From: WRIS01 sp964345475
GTDB taxonomy: Bacteria > Actinomycetota > Coriobacteriia > Coriobacteriales > Eggerthellaceae
Assembly (NCBI GenBank): GCA_964345475.1
Contig: CAYFQW010000006.1
Coordinates: 12,285-76,284, forward strand
Reading direction: 5' to 3'
Length of the DNA: 64,000 nucleotides
Shown here: positions 48,903 to 57,783 of the stretch, piece after piece
Numbering within the stretch: position 1 is the stretch's first letter
Layout of the letters: each line of letters opens with the position of its first letter
Notes under the pieces: generated by a model
What the model was told of the DNA's origin: nothing
Databases searched by the model: none
Seen by the model: the letters and a program-made list of their open reading frames with translations, nothing else
Translations under genes and position numbers: made by a program

Positions 48903-50636
48903 ATGAGTAGAGAGAATACTGAATTTAATACGGCTAAAGCGGGTTCCACAGGAGCCGATGAATATCGGGGTGAGCCGGGTTCGCCTGATTATATCCTGCA
49001 CTCCGAATTAACTATAGGCAAGTATTTTAAGGATCAAGTAGCCATCGATCCCGATCATGAGTTTGTAGTGTATCCCGACCGGTCGTTGCGTTGGTCGTAT
49101 AAAGATTTTGATGAGCGTACCGACAACTTGGCCAAGGGACTTTTATCGATAGGCCTTGAACCTGGCGATCATTTGGGCGTTTGGGCACGCAATATTCCCG
49201 ACTGGCTTACATTCATGTATGCCACTGCAAAAATCGGTGTTGTCATGGTTACGGTCAACCCTGTTTATAAGGGACATGAGCTGGCATACGTTTTGAAGCA
49301 GTCTGATATGAAGGCCTTATGTATCATAGACGCCTACCGCGACGTTGATTACATAAAAATTATCAGGGATCTTATTCCTGAATCTTTGACTCATCAACGC
49401 GGGCACCTCGAGTCTGAAGAATTTCCGATGTTCAAGACGCTGATATACATGGGTCCAGAAAAGCATCGTGGGTTTTACAGCGTGCCTGAAATCCTTTTAC
49501 TCGGCGATCATATGCCCGACACGGTTTTGGAAGAAGCCCAACAAAAATTCGATAACAACAGCGTGGTCATGATGCAATACACTTCAGGTACTACGGGATA
49601 TCCCAAGGGTGTCATGTTGACTCACCGCAACATTCTCAACAATGGCTTTTATATTGGGGAAGGACAAGCTCTCGGGCCGGAAGATAGAATTTGCCTCCCC
49701 GTACCCTTCTTCCATTGTTTCGGCTGCGTACTCGGGGTCATGGCGGCTCTTACGCATCGATCCACGATGATCATCGTGGAGAATTTTGATGCGGGACTCG
49801 TCTTGCAGGCGGTGCATAAAGAACGAGCGACATCGCTCTATGGTGTCCCGACGATGTTTATAGCAGAGCTCAATCATCCCGACTTCGATGCTTTTGATCT
49901 GACGAGCTTACGTACGGGAATCATGGCAGGCAGCCCCTGTCCCCCCGAGACGATGCGCGAGGTTATAGAGCGCATGCATGCAAGTGAGCTTACTATTTGT
50001 TACGGTTTGACCGAGTGCAGCCCTGTGTTCACGCAAACGACGATCCACGATGATCTCGAGCACAAATGCGAGACGATCGGACGGAAGCACGATCCGGTAC
50101 TCGTAAAAATAAAAGATCCTGAAACAGGAGAGCTATGCGAGGTTGGGCAAGCCGGTGAGCTTTGCTGTAAGGGCTACAATGTTATGAAGGGCTACTACAA
50201 GATGCCCAAGGAAACCGCCCAGGCCATCGATGAAGACGGTTATTTGCACTCTGGAGATCTCGGTATTGTTGATGAGGATGGCTATTATCGCATTATCGGG
50301 CGTGTGAAGGATATGATCATCCGTGGCGGCGAGAACATCTACCCGCTTGAAATAGAAAACTTCTATCTTGCTATGCCGGGCGTGCTCGATGTTCAGGTAG
50401 TAGGAATACCTGATGAGCGGCTAGGAGAAATAGTAGGAGCGTTTATCCGTAAGCGGCCCGGATACGAGGATTTAAGCGAAGAAGAGGTGCGCCAGTACGG
50501 CATAGAGCGGATGGCACGGTACAAAGTACCAAAGCACGTCTTTTTTGTAGAGGATTTCCCCATGACCCCTTCTATGAAGATTCAGAAATATAGGCTGCGG
50601 GAGATGGCGGCAGAAGCTTTAGGCATAGATAGGTAA
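48903..50636 (+). CDS. Acyl-CoA synthetase (AMP-forming ligase)
   Basis: The 577-residue enzyme is of the fatty-acid or medium-chain acyl-CoA ligase type. It has the ATP loop YTSGTTGYPKGVML, the YGLTECSPVF adenylation motif, YLHSGDLGIVDEDGYYRIIGR and the Lys motif region KHVFFVEDFPMTPSMKIQK. ATG 48903 has AAAAGGA upstream; a GTG at 48849 in frame would add 18 residues. It activates a carboxylic acid with ATP and CoA; the substrate is unknown. It lies 83 bp after the XRE-cupin gene, which probably regulates it. Confidence 0.9.
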   Translation: MSRENTEFNTAKAGSTGADEYRGEPGSPDYILHSELTIGKYFKDQVAIDPDHEFVVYPDRSLRWSYKDFDERTDNLAKGLLSIGLEPGDHLGVWARNIPDWLTFMYATAKIGVVMVTVNPVYKGHELAYVLKQSDMKALCIIDAYRDVDYIKIIRDLIPESLTHQRGHLESEEFPMFKTLIYMGPEKHRGFYSVPEILLLGDHMPDTVLEEAQQKFDNNSVVMMQYTSGTTGYPKGVMLTHRNILNNGFYIGEGQALGPEDRICLPVPFFHCFGCVLGVMAALTHRSTMIIVENFDAGLVLQAVHKERATSLYGVPTMFIAELNHPDFDAFDLTSLRTGIMAGSPCPPETMREVIERMHASELTICYGLTECSPVFTQTTIHDDLEHKCETIGRKHDPVLVKIKDPETGELCEVGQAGELCCKGYNVMKGYYKMPKETAQAIDEDGYLHSGDLGIVDEDGYYRIIGRVKDMIIRGGENIYPLEIENFYLAMPGVLDVQVVGIPDERLGEIVGAFIRKRPGYEDLSEEEVRQYGIERMARYKVPKHVFFVEDFPMTPSMKIQKYRLREMAAEALGIDR

Positions 50637-50836
50637 GACAAACACTGTGGCACGTGTTACACGGAGTTCTATGGGGTGGACCGCTTCGAAGCTTCGTGGC
50701 ATGTGTCATTATACAGATGTACGACATGTGTACCTCGAGACTCGTGTTGCATGCCACTACGAACCCTGCGGCGTCTGCTATCGTAAGGTTCGACGGTATG
50801 TGCCACGATATATATTCAGAAAAGGATCTGCTCTTA
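50637..50836. other. Intergenic region with repeated GTGGCA elements
   Basis: The 200 bp before the DUF368 gene hold several related or inverted copies of GTGGCAYGTG (for example 50648, 50696 and the complement near 50800), plus the palindrome CGAAGCTTCG. They could fold in the leader. No named RNA family is recognised. Confidence 0.35.
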
Positions 50837-51679
50837 ATGAAGAAAAGCAACGTAATTGATTGGATTATCCGGCTAGTGAAGGGGGCCTTTGTAGGCACGG
50901 GTTTTATTTTGCCAGGAGTAAGCGGCGGCGCTCTGGCTGCAATTTTCGGCCTTTACGAGAAAATAATCACCTTTATAGCCCACATCACAAAGGACTTTAA
51001 GGAGAATTTCTTTTTCTTCCTCCCCGTAGGAATTGGGATGCTGGTAAGTATTATCCTGCTCGCACATCCCTTAAGTTATTTTTTGGAAAACCATCTTGCG
51101 CCCACCATGTGGTTTTTTGTCGGCGCTATTGCAGGCATTATCCCTTCCTTATGGAAGCAGGCAGGTAGGGAGGGGAGGTCTTCCCGGCATTACGTCATTG
51201 CGGTATTCGCTTTTATTCTTGCCTTCCTCTTTTTAAAATTCGGTGTGCAGGCCCTCGGGGGGGACGTGCCTCAGAATTTTGGTACCTGGGTTATGGCAGG
51301 TGCGCTTATAGCGCTCGGCGTGCTTCTACCTGGCTTAAGCCCCTCAAATCTTTTACTCTATATGGGCATGTATGCGGCTATGGTCGATGCTTTTAAATCT
51401 CTCGATATGGTTATTTTGATTCCCCTCGTCCTTGGCCTCCTCGCCTGTCTTCTCATATTCTCTAAATTGGTCGATAAGCTTTTTGAGAAAACATACGCAG
51501 GACTCTACCATGTAATCATGGGAGTCGTGCTAGCCTCCACCGTACTTATTATCCCGCTTGATTTTAACTATCTCAGCTTGGGAGGTCTTCTTTGCCTGGG
51601 CACCTGCTTGGCAGGAACGGCGCTCGGTTGGTGGATGAGCAGACTCGAAGACCAGTACAAGCCAAGCGAGGACGAGTAG
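50837..51679 (+). CDS. DUF368 membrane protein, carrier-lipid flippase (PopT-like)
   Basis: The ATG at 50837 opens MKKSNVIDWIIRLVKGAFVG, followed by TGFILPGVSGGALAAIFGLY, the first inverted-repeat signature of DUF368. The second is GVLLPGLSPSNLLLYMGMY. The 280-residue protein has about eight membrane segments. DUF368 (PopT) proteins flip undecaprenyl phosphate back across the membrane for reuse in cell-wall synthesis. With uppP in the same region it would serve carrier-lipid recycling. Confidence 0.88.
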   Translation: MKKSNVIDWIIRLVKGAFVGTGFILPGVSGGALAAIFGLYEKIITFIAHITKDFKENFFFFLPVGIGMLVSIILLAHPLSYFLENHLAPTMWFFVGAIAGIIPSLWKQAGREGRSSRHYVIAVFAFILAFLFLKFGVQALGGDVPQNFGTWVMAGALIALGVLLPGLSPSNLLLYMGMYAAMVDAFKSLDMVILIPLVLGLLACLLIFSKLVDKLFEKTYAGLYHVIMGVVLASTVLIIPLDFNYLSLGGLLCLGTCLAGTALGWWMSRLEDQYKPSEDE

Positions 51680-51698
51680 ACGTAAAAGCAACAGATAG

Positions 51699-53612
51699 CT
51701 AGATATTCTTGACGTTCATAGCACGCATGGCGTTGAGTATGGCAATGAATGCGACACCGACGTCTGCAAATACAGCTAGCCATAACGTGGCAATGCCGAA
51801 AGAGGCAAGTGCCAACACAGCGAATTTTACTCCAAGGGCGAATATGATATTTTGCCAAACTATGCGCATGGTTTTTTGGGCTATTCGTATAGCACGGGCA
51901 ATTTGGGATGGTCTATCATCCATAAGAACGACGTCTGCTGCCTCGATAGCTGCATCCGAGCCCATTGCTCCCATTGCTATCCCGATGTCGGCTCGTGCGA
52001 GCACAGGGGCGTCATTAACGCCATCGCCGGCAAAGGCCAGTTTTCCTTTACCAGACCTTCTCGCGAGAAGGTCTTCAAGTTTGGCGACCTTATCGTGAGG
52101 AAGTAGCTGGGCATAATAGGTTGTAATACCAAGCTCCTCGGCAACGGCGGCAGCAACTGCCTCCCTATCTCCTGTCAGCATGACGGTCTCTTCAATCCCC
52201 ATAGCATGAAGAGAAGCAATAGCCTCCGGCGCATCTTCCTTGATGATATCGGCAAGGACTATATGCCCTATGTATTCTCCCTTAAGGGAGACGTGGAGTA
52301 TCGTGCCGCTCAGCTTGCAGTCGTGGTAGTCTATGCCACCTTCCTCCATGAGCTTATCGTTTCCGACTAAGACGAGATGTTCATCCAGGAGGACTTCGAC
52401 ACCGTGCCCTCCCTTTTCGCGTACTTCGGAAATACGTTCTGTATCAATTTCTCCGCGATAGGCCTCTTTAATGGAAAGCGCAATAGGATGGTCGGAGTAT
52501 GCTTCAGCATGTGCGGCTATAGACAAAAGGAGGTCGGGGTCGATATTTTTATGCGTATGGATGGCAACAATGCCGAAGGTGCCGTCTGTCAAAGTCCCTG
52601 TTTTGTCGAAGACCAAAGTTTCGGTGCTTGCTAGGGCTTCAAGGTAATTGCTGCCCTTTACAAGTATTCCAAGCCTTGATGCCCCTCCGAGTCCGCCGAA
52701 AAACGACATTGGAACGGATATGACCAAGGCGCAAGGGCAAGAGACAACCAAGAACACAAGGCCTCTTTGCACCCAGTCAGACCAATTGAGCCCAAAAAAG
52801 AGAGGGGGGAAGACGGCCAAAAGAAAGGCCAGTATAACGACGATAGGTGTGTAATACCGTGCAAAGCGCGTTATGAAACTCTCGGTCCGTGCTTTTTTGT
52901 CGCTCGCATGTTCAACCAATTCAAGGATTTTCGTAACAGTAGACTCCTCAAAGACTTTCGTAACTTCCACGGTGAGGAGCCCCGTCATATTTATACAGCC
53001 GGAGATTACCTCGGCTCCCGCTTCAACGAGTCTCGGTATCGACTCTCCCGTAAGGGCCTTTGTGTCAATTTGGGAAGCCCCTTCAAGGACAATCCCGTCA
53101 AGTGGTATTTTTTCCCCGGGTTTGATGAGGATATGATCGCCAAGTTCGATATCTTCGGGATCAACCTGTTCTAAGGCACCATCACGCATGACATTTGCAT
53201 AGTCAGGGGCAATATCCATCATTTCAGCTATTGATTGGCGGGACTTTCCTACGGCATAGCTTTGGAAGAATTCTCCAACTTGATAGAAGAGCATAACGGC
53301 GGCGCCTTCGGCCATATGAGGTTCTGATTCAGGAAAAAGAACGAGTGCGAAGGCTCCGACGGTCGCGATGCTCATGAGAAAGTTCTCATCAAAGACTTGG
53401 CCTCTGCCAATATTTTTTACTGCCTTACACAAAACATCATATCCGACAATCAGGTAAGGAATGAGGAAGAGGCCGAATTCGATGTAGGTGCTCAGAGGCC
53501 TCTCGAACCAGGTTTCGAGAGGCAGGAAGAGGATGATTAAAAAGAGCCCCAAGCCTACAAGTATACGCGTGAGCAATTTTTTCTGTTTTGTGGTCAGGCT
53601 GGATATATTCAT
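51699..53612 (-). CDS. Heavy-metal P-type ATPase (Cd/Zn/Pb type)
   Basis: The 637-residue pump has the metal-binding membrane motif SCPCALVISVP (about residue 293), the phosphorylation site DKTGTLTDGTFG (about 333), MLTGDREAVAAAVAEELGI and GDGVNDAPVLARADIGIAMG. CPC with later Lys/Asp residues in the last membrane pair fits P1B-2 zinc, cadmium and lead exporters. It lacks the usual N-terminal HMA domain, which is encoded by the separate gene 6 bp upstream. It belongs to a set with that chaperone and an ArsR repressor. Confidence 0.92.
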   Translation of the reverse strand: MNISSLTTKQKKLLTRILVGLGLFLIILFLPLETWFERPLSTYIEFGLFLIPYLIVGYDVLCKAVKNIGRGQVFDENFLMSIATVGAFALVLFPESEPHMAEGAAVMLFYQVGEFFQSYAVGKSRQSIAEMMDIAPDYANVMRDGALEQVDPEDIELGDHILIKPGEKIPLDGIVLEGASQIDTKALTGESIPRLVEAGAEVISGCINMTGLLTVEVTKVFEESTVTKILELVEHASDKKARTESFITRFARYYTPIVVILAFLLAVFPPLFFGLNWSDWVQRGLVFLVVSCPCALVISVPMSFFGGLGGASRLGILVKGSNYLEALASTETLVFDKTGTLTDGTFGIVAIHTHKNIDPDLLLSIAAHAEAYSDHPIALSIKEAYRGEIDTERISEVREKGGHGVEVLLDEHLVLVGNDKLMEEGGIDYHDCKLSGTILHVSLKGEYIGHIVLADIIKEDAPEAIASLHAMGIEETVMLTGDREAVAAAVAEELGITTYYAQLLPHDKVAKLEDLLARRSGKGKLAFAGDGVNDAPVLARADIGIAMGAMGSDAAIEAADVVLMDDRPSQIARAIRIAQKTMRIVWQNIIFALGVKFAVLALASFGIATLWLAVFADVGVAFIAILNAMRAMNVKNI

Positions 53613-53618
53613 ACAGGA

Positions 53619-53837
53619 TTACCGAAGGATAGTCGTATCCGGCTCTATTTTCGAGCAAATGCGTTGTGCCTCATCGAGAATACGCTCAAAGGCTTCCTCA
53701 TCTGCATCGAGAGTGAACCTTTGCCTCATGAAGCTAATATTGGCGTCATGTACGCCTGGGAGCTTCTTGATTTGATTCTCAATTTTACTGGCGCAGTTTG
53801 CGCAGTCAAGGTCTTGCATCTTAAAGGTCTTCTTCAT
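53619..53837 (-). CDS. Heavy-metal-associated (HMA) domain protein
   Basis: The 72-residue protein is one HMA ferredoxin-like domain with the metal site DLDCANCASKIE (Cys12, Cys15). The Asp before the first Cys fits zinc or cadmium rather than copper. It lies 6 bp upstream of the ATPase gene, which lacks this domain, so it is the split-off metal donor of the pump. Confidence 0.92.
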   Translation of the reverse strand: MKKTFKMQDLDCANCASKIENQIKKLPGVHDANISFMRQRFTLDADEEAFERILDEAQRICSKIEPDTTILR

Positions 53838-53922
53838 CGTTCTCTCTTTTCTTAAGTTCGCACAATCATTCAGATAGTATTAAGCTGCGATTTGCAGACG
53901 CTCTGCGTCGCGCAGGTATCTT

Positions 53923-54336
53923 TCACAGGCGTTCACAGATGTGCTCCATGCCTTGTGCAAGTACGGTTGCAACGTGGTCGTCATCAAGTGAGTAAATAAT
54001 ATTTTTACCATCCCTCCGATACCTTACAAGGCGAGCTTGTTTCAAGGTTCTTAGCTGATGTGACACAGCGCTCTGTGTTGCCCCAATAAGCTCTGCAATG
54101 TGGGCTACACAGAGGCTTTGGCCCATAAGCGCATATAGTATCTTTATGCGTGTGGTGTCGCCAAAAATCTTAAACAAATCGGCAAGCTCGTATAAGACTT
54201 CTTCTGGGGGCATGCTTAAGGGCTTCAGCCCTTGAATTTTGGCCTGTTCAGAGAGGCTGCAAACAGAAGGGGAGATATCTTCTGTGGGAGCGGTAGGCTT
54301 TGAAGCTTTTTCATGATGTCCCTGTTTTTTAAGCAT
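53923..54336 (-). CDS. ArsR/SmtB-family metal-responsive repressor
   Basis: The winged-helix core is LADLFKIFGDTTRIKILYAL, then SLCVAHIAELIGATQSAVSHQLRTLKQARLV with the recognition helix, followed by RRDGKNIIYSL. The C-terminal DDDHVATVLAQGMEHI carries the alpha-5 metal-site pattern (Asp, His, His). I chose ATG 54336 (MLKKQGHHEK); a longer frame to 54411 would include the operator. The N-terminus is Lys/His-rich. It should repress its own gene and the HMA/ATPase genes, and release DNA on binding zinc or cadmium. Confidence 0.88.
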   Translation of the reverse strand: MLKKQGHHEKASKPTAPTEDISPSVCSLSEQAKIQGLKPLSMPPEEVLYELADLFKIFGDTTRIKILYALMGQSLCVAHIAELIGATQSAVSHQLRTLKQARLVRYRRDGKNIIYSLDDDHVATVLAQGMEHICERL

Positions 54337-54394
54337 TTTCTTACTCTTTTCGGTCTTATAGGTAAGGCTCTCTTGCAATGTCGATATGTAAACA

Positions 54395-54412
54395 TATGAA
54401 CAAGTGTTCATA
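54395..54412. promoter_or_regulatory. Palindromic operator of the ArsR/SmtB type
   Basis: TATGAACA and TGTTCATA form a perfect 18-bp palindrome with a 2-bp centre, 59 bp upstream of the repressor ATG. The TGAACA-TGTTCA core matches operators of CadC, SmtB and CzrA. Confidence 0.75.
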
Positions 54413-54533
54413 AGTATAAGACCATCTTAAAACTTGTCAAGTAAATTAGGGAGCTTTTTGTATCTATTTCACCCATCGTTTGCTATGCTTGGTATGATTT
54501 GATCTATCGAAATGCAAACGAAAGGAGTCTTTA

Positions 54534-54836
54534 ATGGGAACAAAAGCTTCTGAGGCACTTGAACTATCTTTTGACGAGCTGTCATATTATTTGCATGCGA
54601 ATCATTCGGTGTACATGGATGTTCAGGGCCGAAGTTATTACATCACTGATGCCAATGATAGGTATTGGCGGGCTCAAGACACGAACGAGTTCAACGAAAT
54701 GGGTCGGTATGTCGATGCCAGCGATCTCGTGCCGACTATCAGTGAGTTTTTGGGGCTTCCTTTTGTAGATGGAAAGAGTATCGAAGACGTCTTCGATGAA
54801 GCTGTTTTTTATGCTTCTGAAAAGAAAGATCAGTAG
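54534..54836 (+). CDS. Conserved-looking hypothetical protein, 100 aa
   Basis: A strong ribosome site (AAAGGAG) precedes the ATG. The acidic, soluble product reads MGTKASEALELSFDELSYYL, then HSVYMDVQGRSYYITDANDR, then a C-terminal acidic helix (GKSIEDVFDEAVFYASEKK). The middle resembles a small beta-hairpin module. No known family or function. It is divergent from the ArsR gene and converges on the LtaS-type gene. Confidence 0.82.
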   Translation: MGTKASEALELSFDELSYYLHANHSVYMDVQGRSYYITDANDRYWRAQDTNEFNEMGRYVDASDLVPTISEFLGLPFVDGKSIEDVFDEAVFYASEKKDQ

Positions 54837-54878
54837 TAAGCCTGGTTTGTTTGAACAGGAGAATGTGCTCAATCGAAA

Positions 54879-54902
54879 GAGGCCGGTTTAATTACTGGCC
54901 TC
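54879..54902. terminator. Bidirectional terminator
   Basis: GAGGCCGGT pairs with ACTGGCCTC (9 bp, one G-U) around a 6-nt loop between convergent genes; it overlaps the stop codon of the LtaS-type gene. Confidence 0.65.
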
Positions 54903-57024
54903 TATTCGTATCGAACAGTTCGTAATATTGGACACAGGAATATTGCCAATAGGCATCACTGGCGATACTCTCTTCTCCTATCCAATGCCAATTGTTTTCG
55001 GTGTCCATATATCCGTTAAGGTTGAGGGCTGGTATTTCTTTTCGAAGATCCAGGAGGAAAAGATGATACGAATTCAAGGGGAGACGGGCTTCTTGTATCG
55101 TAAGTGCACCTAGATAATTGAGGCTCAATATTTCTCCATCTATTTCCTCGATTGCTTCCTCTCCTAACGATGCCACTTCTGCGGCAGCTTCACTCTGCAT
55201 CGCAGGCGCAAGGTTTTGTTGAGATGCTATAGTCTGAGTTGATGTTCGTGGAAGGCTAGTCGATGTTTCTCTCGACTCAAGATCCTTTGCACTCTGGTTT
55301 TTCCATACCATATAAGGAACTTCATAACGCTTTTGTATTTCGACAAGATTGTGATCGCCGATATCTTTCCCAAACTCAAGAGACGCGACCAAGTTGGAAA
55401 GCTCGGGCTGGTGATCGCCGAAAAAGCAGAGCACGACCGGACGATCTAATCGATTAAGCTCGTCCATGAGGAAGGCCAAATCTTGGTCGGATTGCTCGAT
55501 GCAGCTGAGGTATTCATTAAGTTCAGGGTTGTCGTCTCCGTCAATAGGAGCGCTCACCATAAGGTCGTCAGGAATAGATTCAGTTTTATAGCCGCTATGA
55601 TTTTGGATCGTAATATCGAAAATAAATTGCGGTTCATCGGACTCTGCAAGAAGCTTAAGCGCAAGCTCGTACGTAGCTTTATCCGTTGGCAGGTCGCGAA
55701 GCATGTCAGTGCCTTCGTCAAAGCTTGCTATATCGTAGAAGATATCGAACCCTAACTGGCTATACACCTGATTGCGCCGCCAGTTTGAAGCATCCGCCGG
55801 GTGAATCGCACTCGTTTTGTAGCCAAGGGAGCTGTAGTAGGACGCGAGGTTTTCAGAGCCACCCAGATCGTAGAGGACATAGGGGTATACACCGCCGCCC
55901 AGACTGGCCAAGCTTGAACCGGTAAGGAATTCGAACTCGCTGTTGCATGTTCCTCCCGCAAAGGCAGAAACGTAGGCAGAGCCTTTCAGTGATGCGTCGT
56001 CTATTGACTGATAATAACTTGGACCCGCGTATGTTTCGGATAAAACAGAGTACTCTGAAAGGTCCGCGAAGGTTTCGTTCATTACAACGAGCACGGAGGG
56101 CTGTTCACTCAAGCCCTCTGCTTGTACCTTGTTGGCAAAAGCCTCTGCCTGGCTGGAAGCTTCATCTTCATAGGGGATCAGGAGTGCCTGTGTTGCCTCG
56201 TTGGTATAATAAAAAGGGACCGAAGGACTCAGATCCTGCAAGCGCTTCAGAAAACAGAGCACTGACCCCTTTTCAGAATATGACTTCTTTACCGACCATA
56301 CGTCAACTGAACAAGCATAGCTTTCTCCGATATCATTGCTGGAGTACCAAAAGCCGAAGGAAAACAAACAGGCACATGCTATGACAGTATTTAAAACCCC
56401 TTTCGGCAGGCTAGGCCGTGCTGCTGGTAGGAACTGTACAAGCATGATACCGAATGCAAGCATGACATAAGCTTGAGATACCCCGTCGTCGATGAGATAG
56501 CTATAGCCTCCACCGACAGCAGCAGCTGTTTCGAGTGCAAAGAGATCGGCAGGAAGTATTGGCTGGCCCTTAAAAAGCACGACAAAGTAATCGGCTATAC
56601 CGAGGATGAAGCAGACGCAAAGGAAAATAATCAGACTTGTCTTACTTTGTTGCCCTACGAAAAATACAACAAGAAATAGAAATGCGACAACTAAGAGGTT
56701 GAGAAGCAGGTAGTAAGCAGGTATTGAAAACAGCGAGGTGTTGTAGGGCCTTTCTATCAAGTAAAAGGAAAGGGGGATAAGCAGGAGGCAAACAATTGGC
56801 TTTATGCCCTTTCGGAAACGGGTGAGCCGTTGTAGAATTTTTTCTCGATTGTATAGTATGGAAAGCATGGCTATGAACAAAAGTACAACTAGAGGCGTCA
56901 TACTTCTAGAATAATGATCGACCATGCCCAGCGCATTGTATATAAGATACAATACCAGCATAGCGGCCAAGGCAATTATGCCTATACGGGTCGCTTTATC
57001 TTTACTTTTGAAAGCAGAAAACAT
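54892..57024 (-). CDS. LtaS-family phosphoglycerol transferase / sulfatase-fold membrane enzyme
   Basis: The first 200 residues hold about five membrane segments; the rest is an extracellular sulfatase-type domain. Metal and active-site parts are VVMNETFADLSEY (Glu), GGTCNSEFEFLTGSSL with the Thr nucleophile, and LCFFGDHQPEL (Asp, His). LtaS-type enzymes build polyglycerolphosphate from phosphatidylglycerol; others modify membrane glycans. I chose ATG 57024, because an extended -10 promoter at 57082-57090 makes the frame's first ATG at 57099 unlikely; a TTG at 57048 is also possible. Confidence 0.85.
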   Translation of the reverse strand: MFSAFKSKDKATRIGIIALAAMLVLYLIYNALGMVDHYSRSMTPLVVLLFIAMLSILYNREKILQRLTRFRKGIKPIVCLLLIPLSFYLIERPYNTSLFSIPAYYLLLNLLVVAFLFLVVFFVGQQSKTSLIIFLCVCFILGIADYFVVLFKGQPILPADLFALETAAAVGGGYSYLIDDGVSQAYVMLAFGIMLVQFLPAARPSLPKGVLNTVIACACLFSFGFWYSSNDIGESYACSVDVWSVKKSYSEKGSVLCFLKRLQDLSPSVPFYYTNEATQALLIPYEDEASSQAEAFANKVQAEGLSEQPSVLVVMNETFADLSEYSVLSETYAGPSYYQSIDDASLKGSAYVSAFAGGTCNSEFEFLTGSSLASLGGGVYPYVLYDLGGSENLASYYSSLGYKTSAIHPADASNWRRNQVYSQLGFDIFYDIASFDEGTDMLRDLPTDKATYELALKLLAESDEPQFIFDITIQNHSGYKTESIPDDLMVSAPIDGDDNPELNEYLSCIEQSDQDLAFLMDELNRLDRPVVLCFFGDHQPELSNLVASLEFGKDIGDHNLVEIQKRYEVPYMVWKNQSAKDLESRETSTSLPRTSTQTIASQQNLAPAMQSEAAAEVASLGEEAIEEIDGEILSLNYLGALTIQEARLPLNSYHLFLLDLRKEIPALNLNGYMDTENNWHWIGEESIASDAYWQYSCVQYYELFDTNRGQ

Positions 57025-57081
57025 CTGCCTAGCTTTGTGTACACCCAAGGAACTCTTCTCCCATGCATTCTTAAACACTAC

Positions 57082-57090
57082 AGTATAGCA
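57082..57090 (-). promoter_or_regulatory. Extended -10 promoter of the LtaS-type gene
   Basis: The minus strand reads TGCTATACT, an extended -10 element, with no clear -35 box. Transcription would start near 57075, after the first ATG of the frame. The 338 bp from 57025 to 57362 hold no other gene. Confidence 0.4.
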
Positions 57091-57362
57091 TAGACACATA
57101 TGTACGTATGGCCCTCGTCGTCTTCTTCGTGAAGATGCTTCAAGTCTTTGAATGTCGCAATTGAAAAATAATTTCGTATATAAAGAAAGCTTCTGACGGT
57201 GAGATTTAGTGGAGAGCGAATACGTAGTTTTGTCTAGGAATTTAATAGCCGTATTCTCACAACTCCCGTACAGATGGTACTATGGTATGCGTAGGAGCCT
57301 AGACAGGCTGTGTTGTGGGTGGGGTAAAAGTTATTTCATAGCTTTGAGCGTAAGGCGGAAAC

Positions 57363-57617
57363 ATGGCTATTATTTTAAGACTGGATAGGGTCATGGCAGA
57401 TCGTAAGGTTTCATTGAAGGATCTTGCCCATTCGGTAGGAATATCCAACGTTAATCTCTCTCGGATTAAGACGGGTAAAGTTACGGCTGTTAGATTTTCA
57501 ACATTGAACGGAATTTGCGAGGCACTCGATTGCTCGCCAGGCGATCTTTTGGAATTTATCCCTGATGAAGAGCTTGCTACCAAGAAATTCGGAGAAATTC
57601 GTTCAAAAGAGATCTGA
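57363..57617 (+). CDS. Small XRE-family regulator (Cro/C1, YozG type)
   Basis: The 84-residue protein is one compact HTH domain, MAIILRLDRVMADRKVSLKD, then VGISNVNLSRIKTGKVTAVR and FSTLNGICEALDCSPGDLLEF. The phrase RLDRVMADRK...LGICEALDCxPGDLLE is typical of YozG-like regulators that usually accompany a DUF2975 membrane protein; no such partner is adjacent. Its target is unknown, perhaps the following lipoprotein or its own promoter. Confidence 0.9.
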   Translation: MAIILRLDRVMADRKVSLKDLAHSVGISNVNLSRIKTGKVTAVRFSTLNGICEALDCSPGDLLEFIPDEELATKKFGEIRSKEI

Positions 57618-57783
57618 AACTCTCAACTATTGAGGTTTTAATACATTCTAATACATACAATATAGGCCTCTCAGGTATTCCATGCAGTTCCTCTTCTGGT
57701 ATCGTGGTATTGTTGATGCGAGAAGCAAGATTCCCTTCTTGCTCTCAAGAATTATGTATAAGGAAACTGGAAAGGCTCATATT

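Noticed and set aside
50654..50836. Upstream in-frame extension of the DUF368 gene
   Set aside because: The extra 61 residues are Cys/His-rich and unlike the family; ATG 50837 gives the normal N-terminus.
54337..54411. Upstream in-frame extension of the ArsR-type gene
   Set aside because: It would place the coding region over the perfect operator palindrome and adds residues absent from the family.
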